DNA of 64,000 bases from Maratus speciosus (Eukaryota; Arthropoda; Arachnida; Araneae; Salticidae). The notes below the pieces were generated by a model that saw nothing but the letters and a program-made list of their open reading frames with translations, did not search any database and had not been told where the DNA came from. The stretch's first letter is position 1. Each line of letters begins with the position of its first letter. Both the position numbers and the translations under genes were made by a program. Location: NCBI GenBank assembly GCA_963932465.1, contig OZ010794.1, forward strand, positions 215,029,748 through 215,093,747, written 5' to 3'. Below are positions 24,626-35,689 of this stretch, one piece after another.

Positions 24626-25117
24626 TTCCTTAGGAATATTATTAGTAATTGCGTGTTTTCGTCAATGAAATACACTCACGATTAACTTTTGAACGAAGCA
24701 ATCAACTGAATGTTTCTAAAGAAGAGCAATATGTGGATATTTATTTTATATCATATGGATTCTACAACATATATTTATGACCCCTATAAATATTGAAGAG
24801 CATTTAAATTTAGTTAATCAATTTTATTGGGTTCAGTGGAAATACTGATAAAGAAATCCTGTTAGAACGCCAAAGGAAACTGGTAAAGACTGTTGTACAT
24901 GCGTTTGAATTATTTGAGAAAAAGCTTTCTTTCTTTTTACATGAAACTTTTATATGATTCTTTTTTTATTTCCTTTTACCAGGCTGTGAATTTCAAATAA
25001 TATCTGTGAATAAATAAAAGTACTATTTCTGTTCGTATCTTCTACATTTAAACATCCAAATACATTTTTTTTTGGTTTATTTTCAAATAAACAATATCTG
25101 AAATTTATTTCTCCTGT
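24626..25117. other. No gene seen
   Basis: AT-rich, without identifiable motifs. Confidence 0.5.
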
Positions 25118-25326
25118 TTAACCCCTTAAGGGGCCAGCAAAAATGTCTCTAAATATTTATTCCTCACCGGAATAATCGAAAAGTTTTATTTTTAAATAAG
25201 GAAAAGCATTTATTCGACAATTCTCCTCCAAAGTTAAAAATATAAAATTTAGCTAAAATTTTCTGGGGAGAATCTTGTTTAAATTAGGTGGGATATATTT
25301 TATTCCACCGTCCCTCAATGAGTTAA
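25118..25326. mobile_element. TTAA-flanked MITE, family A
   Basis: TTAA lies at 25118-25121 and 25323-25326. The termini are TTAACCCCTTAAGGGG and CCCTCAATGAGTTAA. The interior matches 1021-1230 closely (TGTCTCTAAATATTTATTC, CTCCTCCAAAGTTAAAAATA). Confidence 0.82.
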
Positions 25327-26340
25327 TAGTCAAAATTGTGAATCCCTGTTTTTTTTTCTTTATCGCATGTTCATATATTTGTCATTATTGTATATATTTA
25401 TTCAAAAATCCAGAATTCTTATTATTGATAAGAAAATAATTAAATTTCATTGTTTAATTAGATACATCTGAAAAGTTAAACGAAGGATTCATCTCTATAT
25501 AATATTTTTTATATTATGTACTCTGAATCAATGAACAGTCTTGAATCTAACTATAATCAAAACCGGTCTACATCGATGCTTTTTCTGGTCTCTACAGTGT
25601 CATTATAAACAGGTTTCACGATACTAGTTTTAAAGTTATGTTAGAATTTGAATAAAATTTGAGCAAAAATAATATAAAAATTTTATTTTTGAAGTGCAAT
25701 GTTAAATTGGATGTTTGAGATTTTTATTATTATTACACAACAAAAGTGTTCTAAGTAAAGAAATAAAAACAGTTTACTTATTTAGTATTATAGTTAAATG
25801 AAAAAAGAAAGACATACATTTAGAAAAAAAAAAGAAACACATACATTTAGAAAAAAAAAGAAAGAAAAGAACATGTCTATACATTAAAAGTGCAAAAGAA
25901 ATAAATATTACATAATAAATAATAAACAAGCAAAATAAATAAATGTTATATGACAAATGATTTAAAATAATAATAATTATAGTAATGAATTAGAATCTTA
26001 TGGACAGAAATAATAAAATTAAATAAGTAAACGGTGATATTTTATAAAGTTGCCTAGTATCTGTTTCCAAATGCAATGCCATTCTTAAGCTTTTACAGCA
26101 AACGAAATTCTCAATGGCATTTGACTTAAAATACGGTAATCCAGTTGACAAATAGTCTACCTAACGTCTGGAAAGAAGGAGTGATTGATAAACGTCCCAG
26201 TCTCGAGAAGTGGAGGGGAAGCACAAACGCGCAAATGCGTTCATAACCATCTACAAGTAGAATATTTTGACCAGCTATACAAGTACAAAAGTCTGACCGC
26301 CTATATGCGTTTATTGCCACTTGCAAGTACAAAACAGTGA
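25327..26340. other. No gene seen; low-complexity AT
   Basis: Repeated AAGAAACACATACATTTAGAAAA units lie at about 25800-25870. Minus-strand Phe-rich open frames here are artefacts of that repeat. Confidence 0.5.
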
Positions 26341-27032
26341 CCGCGTATACGCGCATGACCATGAAAGGGTTAACAGTACGTGAGAAAATGACTGATCCGG
26401 CATAACTTGTTACAAAGCGAGAAGAACAGGGCGCCAATATCCTACCAATCTACCCTTAATAATCTTGTCCTACAGCAAGATTTCATGTCGTAACTCAAAG
26501 AAGTGTTAAAACCGCCAAAATTAAGAATTGGCGCCCCGCTATGCTCGTCTCGTATCAAAATATGAAGAAGCAGACTGAAATATTCATATTGTACTGATAT
26601 GTACCTTTAATGTGCCAAATTTTTAAGCCGTAACTCGGTGACGTGATAAAAAAGTCAAAATTAAAAATTGGCGCCTCGCTCTACTCATCTCCGAACAAGA
26701 TATGGCGAAGAAGACTGAAATATTCGTATTATATTAATAAGTATCTTTAAAGTGCAAAAATTTCAAGCCGTAACTCGATGACGTAATAGTACTCTCAAAA
26801 TAGGGAATTGGCTCCCTGTTCTTCTCGCTTTGTACCAAGTTATGCCGAATCAAACATTTTCTCACATATTGTTAATAAGCTTTTCCTAAACCATTAATTA
26901 ATCTTGAAAGTTAATGGCAAAAACAATATATATGGCAATACAATGTAAAATATTATTTTTATAGGGTTTCAATTGTACATTATGTCGTCTTATTTTGTTA
27001 TAAATATTAGTCTGCCGGTGTCTTCTACCAGG
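26341..27032. repeat. Dispersed repeat with GGCGCC/CCGTAACTCG(A/G)TGACGT modules
   Basis: The module TTCAAGCCGTAACTCGATGACGTAAT...GGCGCC recurs about every 140-165 bp (near 26490, 26625 and 26765). It continues into ACCATTAATTAA...GTCTGCCGG and resumes beyond the LINE at 28985-29215, so the LINE split one repeat unit. An inverted relative is at 1350-2020. Confidence 0.7.
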
Positions 27033-28984
27033 TAAGTAAGTAAGTAAGTAAGCAAGTAAGCACCCACCCTGGGAACCCGCTTTTGGCTTATGGTTAGGTG
27101 TAACCCCCAAGCCCAGGGCAGGGAAAAGTTTTACTACCTGCGGAAACAAGCCCAGAACCCCAGTCTCCGGGAAAGAAGACTTCAGAACGACCCGCCTGAC
27201 ACGCCGAAGAGAGCACAAGAGGCAAGTGCCGTGTCCCCGGACCGCCTGTGAAAATTTATGATTATTTAAGATGGCGATTCTTTACCAATCACAATTGGCT
27301 ACCCTATTGTTTCAGGGCGAGCCTAGAAATATATTACGATTATGATTTATATGTTTTGGAATTTACGTACTATTTGAAAAAAAATTTAAGTATTTACATT
27401 CATCTTTTCATTTGATAAGAAATATTTTTTTCCCCTTTTTTTCACCCTTTTAAACAAAAATATTTATACATATTTACAATATTTCTAGTGGTATTTAAGT
27501 TCTTAAAAATAAAACAATCTCAAAAACACCCTTCCATACACCATGTGGACCCATGACATGTCCACCACAGGCAATCAGAAGAGGTAATTATTGAATGTAT
27601 TTATATTGAATAAAAGAATAATGGCTATTGAGAATATCGTAGTTAGCATAAAGTTTTTTAAGTTGTGCCGGGTCATTAATTATTTTTAGGATGTCCTGAA
27701 GGATTGTCGTTTCTGTTCTGTGAAATTTAAACTTCATGAATTTGCAGTTGCCGAAAATGTAATGCATCGGGTCTCCTCGACCACCACATTTACAAAGGTC
27801 GTCATCTTTTTTGCCGATATTATAAAGGAAAGACGGGAAGCTGCCGCGGCCTGTTAAAAAGTAAATAGATACTTTATCTTTTGAAATTATTTGGTTCTGA
27901 ACTTTTGGTACCAGCCCGTGCGTATATCTGCCACCCCCTGAGTGATCCCAGTTGTACTGCCACCTGTCCAGTAATTGGGCTCGAATACATTTTATAAGAT
28001 AGGACCGAGGCAATTTAACTCCTCGATCCACTGGTAGGTCGCAGTACTGGGCGGCATCGTTCGCCAGCTCATCCGCCAGTTCATTACCCGCTATGCCAAT
28101 GTGGCCTTTTATCCAAGTAATGTAAAAAATTTTATTTTGATTTTGTTTAATTAAATTATGGATGTAATAAATTGAGGGGTTAGTTGGAAATAAATTGTCT
28201 AAGGCTTTAATAGTAGATTGACTGTCACTTAATATTTGGAATTTTGTATAAGGGGAGTTAATGGCCCAATTAATTGCCGAAATTATTGCGTGCAGCTCCG
28301 CCTGAAAGATTGAATTTTCTGCTCTCAGTTTGACTGTTTTTTCATAAATTTTAATGTTATGATTGTAGGCTACCATTGCATATGCTGTGCCAGAGTCCAC
28401 CTTAGAACCATCTGTGTAAATCGAAATAAGATTAGTTTTTGTGATAATTTTGTCTGTAACTATTAAGTTATTTAAATGAATTTCCGGATTTATTTCATAT
28501 TTTAGGATTTTATTTTCTATATCATCTTTACATATTGGTTTGGGTTCTTTAAGTAATAAGTTTTTATTGTGTAAAATATTGTATTTTAGATTTTTATATT
28601 CCAGTGTTATTAAAATTGGTGGTATTCCTAATAGGACCTGTAACGTATGTGTTGCAACATTTTTATATGTTTTGGTTATTGACGTGAGACAAGTTCTTTG
28701 GATGGATTGGAGAGCGCGTTTATCTTTTATCCTGAGGTCTCCAAACCACACCTCCGAACCATAATCTATAATTTTTTCTAGTACTGCTATGTACCAGGTT
28801 CTAAGATAGCCTCTGTCCACCCCCCAAGTAGCCGAGAAGACCCGTTTAATGGATGAGGTTAGCTGTAAAATTTTGTTTTTTATGCTAGTTATGTGCTTGT
28901 CCCATTTTAAAGTACTCTGGAAAATTATCCCTAAAATTTTTATTTCCTTTAATGGCTTGATGGTATAGTTACCCAACTACCAGG
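27025..28984 (-). mobile_element. 5'-truncated non-LTR retrotransposon (LINE) with 8-bp target duplication
   Basis: CTACCAGG occurs at both borders (27025-27032 and 28977-28984). The 3' end, at the left on the plus strand, is a short tandem (TAAG)n tail from 27033 to about 27060. The coding frame begins exactly at the right border without an ATG, so reverse transcription stopped early. The 3' UTR spans about 27060-27587. The 3' simple-repeat tail plus an RNase H domain points to an I/R1/Jockey-group element; the exact clade is uncertain. Confidence 0.85.
27588..28976 (-). CDS. Reverse transcriptase C-terminal part plus RNase H of a LINE, 5'-truncated
   Basis: The 462-codon open frame starts at the insertion border with TTG and is not a natural start. 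Residues 1-150 are the region after the RT palm (WDKHITSIKNK, VDRGYLRTWYIAVLEKIIDY), the thumb of non-LTR RTs. Residues 183-310 are RNase H with all four acidic residues visible: D189 (YTDGS), E227 (AELHA), D251 (LSDSQ) and D302 (ELADELA), plus H292 in KGH. A terminal CKCGGRGDPMHYIFGNC zinc-binding motif follows. The frame is uninterrupted to TAA, so the insertion is not ancient. The RT catalytic motifs and ORF1 are missing, so the copy cannot mobilise itself. Confidence 0.9.
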   Translation of the reverse strand: MGNYTIKPLKEIKILGIIFQSTLKWDKHITSIKNKILQLTSSIKRVFSATWGVDRGYLRTWYIAVLEKIIDYGSEVWFGDLRIKDKRALQSIQRTCLTSITKTYKNVATHTLQVLLGIPPILITLEYKNLKYNILHNKNLLLKEPKPICKDDIENKILKYEINPEIHLNNLIVTDKIITKTNLISIYTDGSKVDSGTAYAMVAYNHNIKIYEKTVKLRAENSIFQAELHAIISAINWAINSPYTKFQILSDSQSTIKALDNLFPTNPSIYYIHNLIKQNQNKIFYITWIKGHIGIAGNELADELANDAAQYCDLPVDRGVKLPRSYLIKCIRAQLLDRWQYNWDHSGGGRYTHGLVPKVQNQIISKDKVSIYFLTGRGSFPSFLYNIGKKDDDLCKCGGRGDPMHYIFGNCKFMKFKFHRTETTILQDILKIINDPAQLKKLYANYDILNSHYSFIQYKYIQ

Positions 28985-29215
28985 ACATGCGCAGGCAGAC
29001 CAAAATATCCTTAAAATACTTTATTTTACCTTGGCACCAATTTCATCTCGTAACTCGATGATTTGATAGTGACGCCGAAATGACGAAATGGCGCCGCATA
29101 CCAAGAAATGCCGAGGCAGACCAGTCATTCTTTAACCTACTCCTAATAATCTTCTCCTACACCATGATTTAATATCGTAACCCGATGACGTAGTCATCTG
29201 TGTCGCCACTGCCTT
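28985..29215. repeat. Continuation of the dispersed repeat split by the LINE
   Basis: The sequence resumes with ACATGCGCAGGCAGACCAAA and the CTCGTAACTCGATGA...GGCGCC module at about 29048-29096. This is the partner of 26341-27032. Confidence 0.7.
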
Positions 29216-29540
29216 CTCTATTATTTTTACCAGTTACACAAATGTCTATACGGAAATAAAAATTATAGTGAATTTACTTTCGGTTGTACTCAAATATATT
29301 TGGATCATATATTTTTGAAGTGAGAAAATAATATATATTAGGCTGGAAATGAAAATTTGGGGCAAAACAACATATAGCTTTAATATTATAGTAATTAACA
29401 GCTACAGAAGTAGTACTGTACTTACAGTAGAACTTTTGCAGTAGACTTGTGCCGTACTACAAGCTACAGAAATAACCAGTACTTTACGGATGTTTCATTC
29501 TAATTGTTACAAATATTTCGGACCTCGATGCTTTTAAATA
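29216..29540. other. No gene seen
   Basis: A short TACAGTAG/CTACTGTA-like palindromic patch lies at about 29400-29465. Nothing else is identifiable. Confidence 0.45.
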
Positions 29541-29584
29541 TCTATAAAAATAACTTCTTAAAACACCATCAAAAAATTTTAAAT

Positions 29585-29628
29585 GCACTAGGCCTTTCGA
29601 AAGATCTGAGTCTTTCTTCGTCAGGCGC
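29585..29628 (-). ncRNA. Hammerhead ribozyme motif (type I, minimal stem III) in the element end
   Basis: Read on the minus strand, all core boxes occur in order: GCGC (stem I, 29625-29628); CTGACGA matching CUGANGA (29618-29624); a stem II of GAAAGA/TCTTTC with loop CTCAGA; GAAA (29595-29598); a palindromic AGGCCT as minimal stem III; UA as the cleavage dinucleotide (29589-29590); and GTGC pairing with GCGC to close stem I (29585-29588). Minimal-stem-III hammerheads are established for Penelope-like elements, and palindromic stem III is thought to favour dimers. Activity is inferred, not shown. Confidence 0.75.
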
Positions 29629-30283
29629 AAAGAAGACGTGCTTCTACTATGAAAGAAGCAGCAGACTGAAATGAGAGATAAGGGAAGGGGAAACAAGCTG
29701 AAGAAACAACCGATAGGAAATTAGAAATCAACAACCAATAGGAAAGCAGAAGACAACAGCCAATCACAGAAGAGTATAATCAAAACAGAAGAACACAGAG
29801 TAAAAGGGGGGAAAAGAAGCAAGTTGGGGAAAAAACCGTATGAAAATAAAATTAAAACTAAATTATCATAAAGGGAAAACACACACACATATTAAAATAT
29901 GGGAACGCATGAAATAAAAATAAATAAATGAATAAAAAATAAAAACAGACTAATGTTAATTAATACAAAAAGAATAAATTATATGGTAGTACTGAAAAGG
30001 TTTTTCCAAGCTGCAGAGAGCATTGTGGAATCTGATTTATCATTAACAATAACTTCACGATTAAGATAAATAGCTAAATATTCAAGAAAGTCCAATTCAG
30101 AGATACTATTGGCATTAACCCGGGAGAAAGCGCGCATACCCAGGGTATGATTGTTTTTAACATTGTCACGAATAAATACAAATAATAATCGTCCCCTTAT
30201 TTAATCGGAGACAATTTTGCGATAAAAGAAGTTGAAGATTACTTTTAAAGAGATAGTGGTGACAATTGTAAAAACCGTACGCA

Positions 30284-30960
30284 CTACGGGTCTATCAGGC
30301 CCGGCGCGCATCCTCCTGGGTTAAAGATAATTTTAGCATTTTGAAAATTAAAACTATGGCCAGAATCCCAAGAGTGCTTGGCAATAGAAGATTTAGAAAT
30401 TTCTTGATTAATAACATAACGAGAGTGTTCTTTTAAACGGATTTCAAGATTTCTTTTAGTTTGACCAATATAAGATAAATCACAGCCGTTACAAGGAACA
30501 TTATAAATTCCCAATTTACGAAGATCAGGAATAGGAGATTTAGTGGAGGAGAATTTGAATTTATTCACAGGTTTAAAGATAACGTTAAAATTGAAACGTC
30601 GTAAAACTTTAGCTAATTTGAAACATAAAGGAGGATAAAAAGGGAGGACAACCAAATTATCAGGTTTGCTTTTGACAGATTTGGAAAGAGTAGATTTATT
30701 AGACGGTTTATTGAATTTCTTCACAGTATTATTGATAACAGAAGGATTGAAACCTCTTTTGGCAGCGATAGTTTTTTAAGTAATTAAGTTCATCTTTAAG
30801 GGATTCAGAGTCGGAACAAATTTTGAGAGCACGATTTACATATATGTAAAAAACACCTATTTTTTGGTTGACAGGATGATTTGAGAGAACATAAGGAGAG
30901 TTAGAGACAGAAAAAGGTTTTCTATAAACACAAGTTTTGAAAGGAGAATCACACTTAGTA
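30284..30960 (-). pseudogene. Penelope-like GIY-YIG endonuclease domain with upstream linker, frameshifted
   Basis: The open part (30284-30724, 146 codons) contains GIY (residues 72-74), the paired cysteines of PCNGC (78, 81), SYIGQT (84-89), R96, H100, H117 and H123, the characteristic PLE variant of the GIY-YIG nuclease. The expected downstream catalytic Glu region is not visible before the stop. Upstream, 30775-30960 continues in another frame with RT-to-endonuclease linker sequence (YRKPFSVSNSPYVLSNHPVN, SLKDELNYL). A frame change near 30775 and another near 30960 therefore separate the domains. Confidence 0.8.
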
Positions 30961-30961
30961 A

Positions 30962-31336
30962 TTAAACATCAAGGAAAGGGAGTTTATTACAATTTTCTAA
31001 CTCAAAATTAAACTGAATATGTGTGTCGATAGAATTGGCAGTATGAAGGATGGTAGAAATATGAAAAGGATTATCAACTAAAACAAAAGTATCGTCAACA
31101 TAACGCATCCAACATTTAAAGTTAACCAGATTTAATAATTTCTCCTCAAAATAATGCATATAAATATCACAAAGAATTGGAGATAAGGCATTATCCATAC
31201 ATAAGCCTTCCGACTGTTTGAAAAAATTATTATCAAATTCAAAAGTAGTTTCAGTGATGCAAATTTTAGTTAAATTAACAAAATATTGGACTTCAATATC
31301 AGAGAAATGAAGTTCACGTAATCTTTTTTTTTTCAA
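30962..31336 (-). pseudogene. Penelope-like reverse transcriptase fragment
   Basis: A 124-codon frame carries the RT palm: FFKQSEGLCMDNALSPIL (motif usually Q..G..MGSPLSPIL; here MDN replaces MGS), CDIYMHYFE, and the catalytic WMRYVDDTFVL with YVDD at residues 79-82, then LPFLDV. The N-terminal RT motifs are missing; sequence upstream of 31337 degenerates into a GGGACATTAGTATC triplication (31358-31400). The element was therefore truncated before or at insertion. Confidence 0.85.
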
Positions 31337-31433
31337 ACAAGAAAGAGCACCTACAATCGGGACATTAGTATCGGGACATTAGTATCGGGACATCCTCTTG
31401 ATGTCAAATCTTTATTTACTACGAAGAAATTCA

Positions 31434-31473
31434 CTGGCGAAGAAAGACTCAGATCTTTTGAAAGGCCTAGCGC
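31434..31473 (+). ncRNA. Degenerate hammerhead copy in the opposite terminal segment
   Basis: On the plus strand the inverted copy reads CTGGCGA in place of CTGACGA, keeps stem II, GAAA and AGGCCTA, but has lost stem I pairing (TTCA against GCGC). It should be inactive, because the A of CUGA is needed. Confidence 0.6.
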
Positions 31474-31525
31474 ATTTAAAAGTTTTTGATGGTGTTTTAA
31501 GAACTTCTTTTTATAGTTATTGATT

Positions 31526-31914
31526 CACACCTGTTTCAAATTATTTGCTTTTAAATATAGTTCGAAGAAAAATTTAAAAACTAAATATTACTTCTGGTGT
31601 AGCCATTTGAAAGCAGATTTCATTCATTAAAGAAAATCTAATATTTTAAGTAAATTTTCTAGCACTAAAAACAATAAAAGAATAAATAAATAAAAGCAAG
31701 AAATTGACAAGTATGAATCCCATTCAATATCGCTTATAACAAATTTTGCTCACAGTACATCATAATTTGAAGAAAAAAATTATTTTTCTCAATTAATAAA
31801 TTAGTTGGGATATATAATTTTATACATTTTACTAAAGTTTAAAAAGGGGTTTAATAATCCTGTCAGATATATTGCCAATACTCATAAATATTTAATGAGT
31901 TTGGAATTATTCTT
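31526..31914. other. No gene seen
   Basis: AT-rich, with no identifiable motifs. Confidence 0.5.
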
Positions 31915-32124
31915 TTAACAACTTGAGGGGAACCGGTATATATTATATACCACCTACGATTAATGAAGTTTTACACCATAAAAATTTTATTAAATTTTAC
32001 TTTTCTAACTTTGGGGGAAAGAAGCCGTAAAATTGCTTTTACTTATTTTGAAATATAATTTTTTAAGATTCTGGTGGGAATTCAGCATTTCACAAACATA
32101 ATTGCTTGTCCCTCAAGGGGTTAA
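31915..32124. mobile_element. TTAA-flanked MITE, family A
   Basis: TTAA lies at 31915-31918 and 32121-32124. The right terminus CCCTCAAGGGGTTAA is exact for the family; the left (TTAACAACTTGAGGGG) carries a small insertion. The interior is diverged and inverted relative to 1021-1230. Confidence 0.75.
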
Positions 32125-32389
32125 AAAGATATGAAGCTGTAGTAATAAAATCTCAAATTATGATGTACTGTAAAACAAAATTTGTTATAAGCAATATTGA
32201 ATGTGGTCCATACTTACCAAATTCTTGCTTTCTTTTATATATACTAGAAAATTTACTTAATCTGATATTTTATTTAATGAATGAAATCAGATTTCAATTG
32301 TCTTACCTCAGAATTACTATTTAACTATTAAATTTTTCTTAGCAACAATTCGAATGAAACATCTGTTTAGTACTGGTTAAATTTAATCC

Positions 32390-32665
32390 AGTGTCTCTCC
32401 ACAGACTTTTCTTGTACTTAAGGAAAAATTCTAGCAGCAAAAGTTGCCAGAAAATATCTGTATGCACAGATGTTTCTTGTACAAACAAAGAAATTCTGTA
32501 TCTATTCAAGTTTTCTGTATCTACAGAAAAATTCTGGCAGTAAAAGTTGCAGAAAGTTTCTGTATGTACCAGACATTTCTGTATATACAGAAAAAATATA
32601 TATGTACATATATTTCTGGTACACACTGAACTTATCTGGCAACTTTTGCTGCCAGAAATTTTCTG
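32390..32665. repeat. Direct/inverted repeat cluster (AATTCTGGCAGCAAAAGTTGC)
   Basis: AAAATTCTAGCAGCAAAAGT at about 32425 and AAAATTCTGGCAGTAAAAGT at about 32525 are direct copies. GGCAACTTTTGCTGCCAGAA at about 32637 is the inverted one. CTGTATGTAC/CTGTATATAC steps lie between them. It is probably a small TIR element with an internal duplication. Confidence 0.6.
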
Positions 32666-33867
32666 TTATTTTACTAGATTAATTTTTACAGCGTAGAAAA
32701 AAAACATAAAAAAAGATTTTATAGCATTTCAATTCCTAGGATATTTTCCGGATTAAACAATAAGAAGCATCTTAAAGAAAATAATAAGGCTCAAACGATT
32801 TTAAGAAGTTCGCATATTAATAAGTATAAAAATTTATAAAATGATAAAATAAGTATCCATCAAAATGCAAGCAGTTTAGAGTGTGGTTTCAAGGTCACAA
32901 ATAAAGAGTAACTCAAACTGTTTTCCATAAGTGCATGCCCGAGAACTGCTTTGTTATTAACTCTCTTGCAATACCACATACATAAAATAGCGACTCTTAA
33001 GCGTAAATAAATTGTTATTGCTGGGCTGAAGATTTAAAAGTCATTAGAGCATTGCGTTTCATGGGGGGGGGGGGGTATAAAAGATCGTGTCTACGTTCCT
33101 CCGCTACCTAATGATTTGACAAACATGAGACACAAAATTGAAGAGGCTATTGATTCCATTACTGCGGACTTGTTAACCGAAGTTTGGGTGGAGATGAACT
33201 TTAGGTTGGATATGTGCCGTATAACTAAAGATGCATATATGGAACATTTGTAAGAAATATTGGGTTAGTTTACCTTCAATTTGATGCATGATTTTTTGTA
33301 AATTATCTAAATTATACTATTATAATATACCATTGAAACTGGGACACTATTTTATGAAAATCCAGTATTTTCCTTAGATTTGTGTAGATACTATATTGTA
33401 TGCAAAAAATCATTCAAAAATTTAGTTAAAATTTTCTAAATTATTCTCCTGAAATTGACTTCAATACGTAGAAATGTACTCGAACATATAACTATATAAA
33501 TTTATACCCGCCAACAAAGAAGCAAAAATTTTGTTAATTTTAATAATTTGAGACAATTGAGAACGCACTTCCTGGAATCATCGCTCAAAGATGGTCCTGT
33601 AACAGACTTCTTTTTTGCGTCCCTGTAAATGATGGAAAAATGCTATGCATACCATTTTCTAAAGTAAATATCTTTTAGGAAACACAGTGATGAATATCAG
33701 TTTGATTATCTTTGACATAGTATAAAATTATTAAAATACGTCTCAAACGATTTTACCACATAGACAATATGTAACGAAATTATTTCCAGTTTATCTGTAA
33801 ACGAACTATAAATGCTGCACGGTCTAATTTCAATAGGGATTAATTCATAGCAAACCCCAATAGTATA
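32666..33867. other. No gene; poly-G and dispersed repeat fragment
   Basis: A 13-nt poly-G run lies at 33063-33075. The stretch at 33080-33280 (GTGTCTACGTTCCTCCGCTACC...ACTGCGGACTTG...GATATGTGCCG) resembles the 3' end of a Tc1/mariner transposase reading frame (LPNDLTNMRHKIEEAID, then ELNFRLDMCR), with stops. 33600-33800 resembles 21720-21860. Confidence 0.4.
33110..33255 (+). pseudogene. Possible Tc1/mariner transposase C-terminal scrap
   Basis: One plus-strand frame reads DLTNMRHKIEEAIDSITADL, then LTEVWVEMNFRLDMCRITKD, ending near TAA at 33251. The pattern of L...R..I..A...IT...L..VW.E...RLD.CR.T.G matches the C-terminus of mariner-like transposases, where 'vW.e...RlDvcRvt.Ga' is common. 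No DDE triad is present. This is a memory-based call on a short fragment. Confidence 0.45.
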
Positions 33868-33999
33868 TACAGTCGAATTCGCTTATAGCGAGCGCGAAGG
33901 GAACGTGATATTTGCTCATTATAACCGTGTGCTCGTATAAAACGGGTTCTTAATAAATTATAAAAATTCATGCATACTTACTTTTTTCTACATACTTTA

Positions 34000-35537
34000 C
34001 TTTTTTTTATTTCTGTACAGTACAAAAGGTGTTGGTTAATTTGATTCGAACTGTCTTATTGTCTCTTTCTTATATTATTACTTTTTGGAGTAGACTCATG
34101 CCCCGAAAAACATCTTCATTTGCATCCCTGGCTTCGAAGAATGTTAGTTTTTCTGCGCACTCAACAGCCGTTGAGTATGTTGCGGCGGAGTATGTTAGCT
34201 TGAGTATGTTAGCTTGAAATTCTTCACGTTCATCGTTATAATCGTCCCTTTCATTATTTTTTTCATCTTGTTTCGCTTGAATTTCAGCTACAATATCCTC
34301 AGGAGTAGGTATCTCGGAAGTGATAAAATTGGCGTCAACATATACATAGTTTTAAAATTCTTCTCTACTCATTTCTAAAATTTTCAAGTTGTCTAATTCT
34401 TCTTCTTCCTCGGAGACTTGCCCCGCTTGAGAAATGTCCAATCCAGCCTTACGAAAGCAAATGGCAATGCATGTTGATGCATCGTTTTCCCATGCATCGT
34501 TTATTAAACGCATCGCTTTCAGTAATCTTTACATTAGCATTTGAGGTTGTTGCTACTTTTTCTCTTCTATCGAGAAGCATCAAAACCAAGTGCTTACGAA
34601 AGTTTGATTTAAAAATTCTGATGACCCCTTGGTCCATAGGCTGGATAGCACTTGTAGAATTCGGTGGTAAAAATTCAATGTTTGTAATTCAATGTTTGTA
34701 AATCTAGTGATTTCGGGATGAGCGGAACAATTATCAATTCATAGGAGAATTTTATGCTTTTCTTTCCTTAGTTGGTGCTCCCATTTTGAAATAAATTTTA
34801 TGAAAATGTCCACAGTCATTCCTGATGTGGTTATAATCAACAGGAAGCTTTTTATATGCTTAAAACACCTAGGATTTTTGGACTTTCCAATAACCTACAG
34901 TTTCTTCTTGTCAGTGCCAAACCTATTAGAGCACACTAAAGCTGTTAATCGATTTTTGGAAAGCTTGCCTCTGACGCCCTTTTTACCCTTGAAAATAAAA
35001 GTCTGCAGTGGGATTCCGTTATAGAAAATGCCCGTTTCATAGGCATTATAAATGTCATCTTTTGTGCGTCCTTCTCTTATGACTGGGCACTTTTCACTCA
35101 TCCATGTCGCCGTATCTGCCATATTTGCAGACTTTGCTTCACCACAAATTTTTCTAAAGGTTATCCCATTTCTATTCATGAATTCATCAAGACATCCATT
35201 TAAACATACAAATCCGTAATAGCCAAAATTTTCAGAAAATTTTTCTGCTTAACTTTTAAAAGTGGACCCCTTACAGGTAAATCGGCACTACGTTTCATTT
35301 TCACCAACTTCAAAAAAGCTTCGTCAAAATCGTCTTTATCATATTTTTTCAAACGTTTACAGTCATTCTTGTTTTGATCGTACGCAGCCATTAATATTTC
35401 CTTGTTCTTTAACAAAGTTGAAACAGTAGAAGACGATAAATCATACTTTTTGCAAATTTTGGAATTTTTTAAGCCTTTTTCTAATCTCAGTAAAATCCTT
35501 ACTTTTCGTCAACTGATAAAATTTTACATTTCGACAT
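34000..35537 (-). pseudogene. Tigger-type transposase, copy 1 (broken)
   Basis: A start with MSKCKILSVDEK (ATG at 35535-35537) leads into a CENP-B-like DNA-binding region (LLKNKEILMAAYDQNKNDC, LKKYDKDDFDEAF; 35200-35415). It continues, in a shifted frame, into the DDE region (MNRNGITFRKI, SEKCPVIREG, IYNAYETGIFYNGIPLQT, KLSKNRLTALVCSNRFGTDK; 34895-35179). A later frame holds RIFKSNFRKHLVLMLLD (34449-34637). YETG with ...K.R.T.L...N..GT is the standard Tigger DDE_1 signature. At least three frame changes and stops are visible. Confidence 0.85.
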
Positions 35538-35689
35538 GGCAAGATAAAATTTGACGAGCGTACTCTATAATTGCAGATCAAAGTATGACTTACGCACATG
35601 TCCCCTAACCTGCCACTCCTACGCAGTGTAAACTTCCGTCCGATAATAAATTATAAAAATTCATGCATACTTACTTTTTTATACATACT

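Larger units (their letters stand above)
29541..31525 (-). mobile_element. Penelope-like element with inverted terminal segments
   Basis: The order on the minus strand is an RT fragment, a linker, then a GIY-YIG endonuclease, which is the arrangement of Penelope-like retroelements. The segment at 29541-29624 (ACTTCTTAAAACACCATCAA ... CTGAGTCTTTCTTCG) recurs reverse-complemented at about 31434-31525. Penelope elements are known for terminal repeats (pLTRs) in direct or inverted orientation and for hammerhead ribozymes within them. Two frameshifts and a 5'-truncated RT make the copy dead. Confidence 0.85.
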
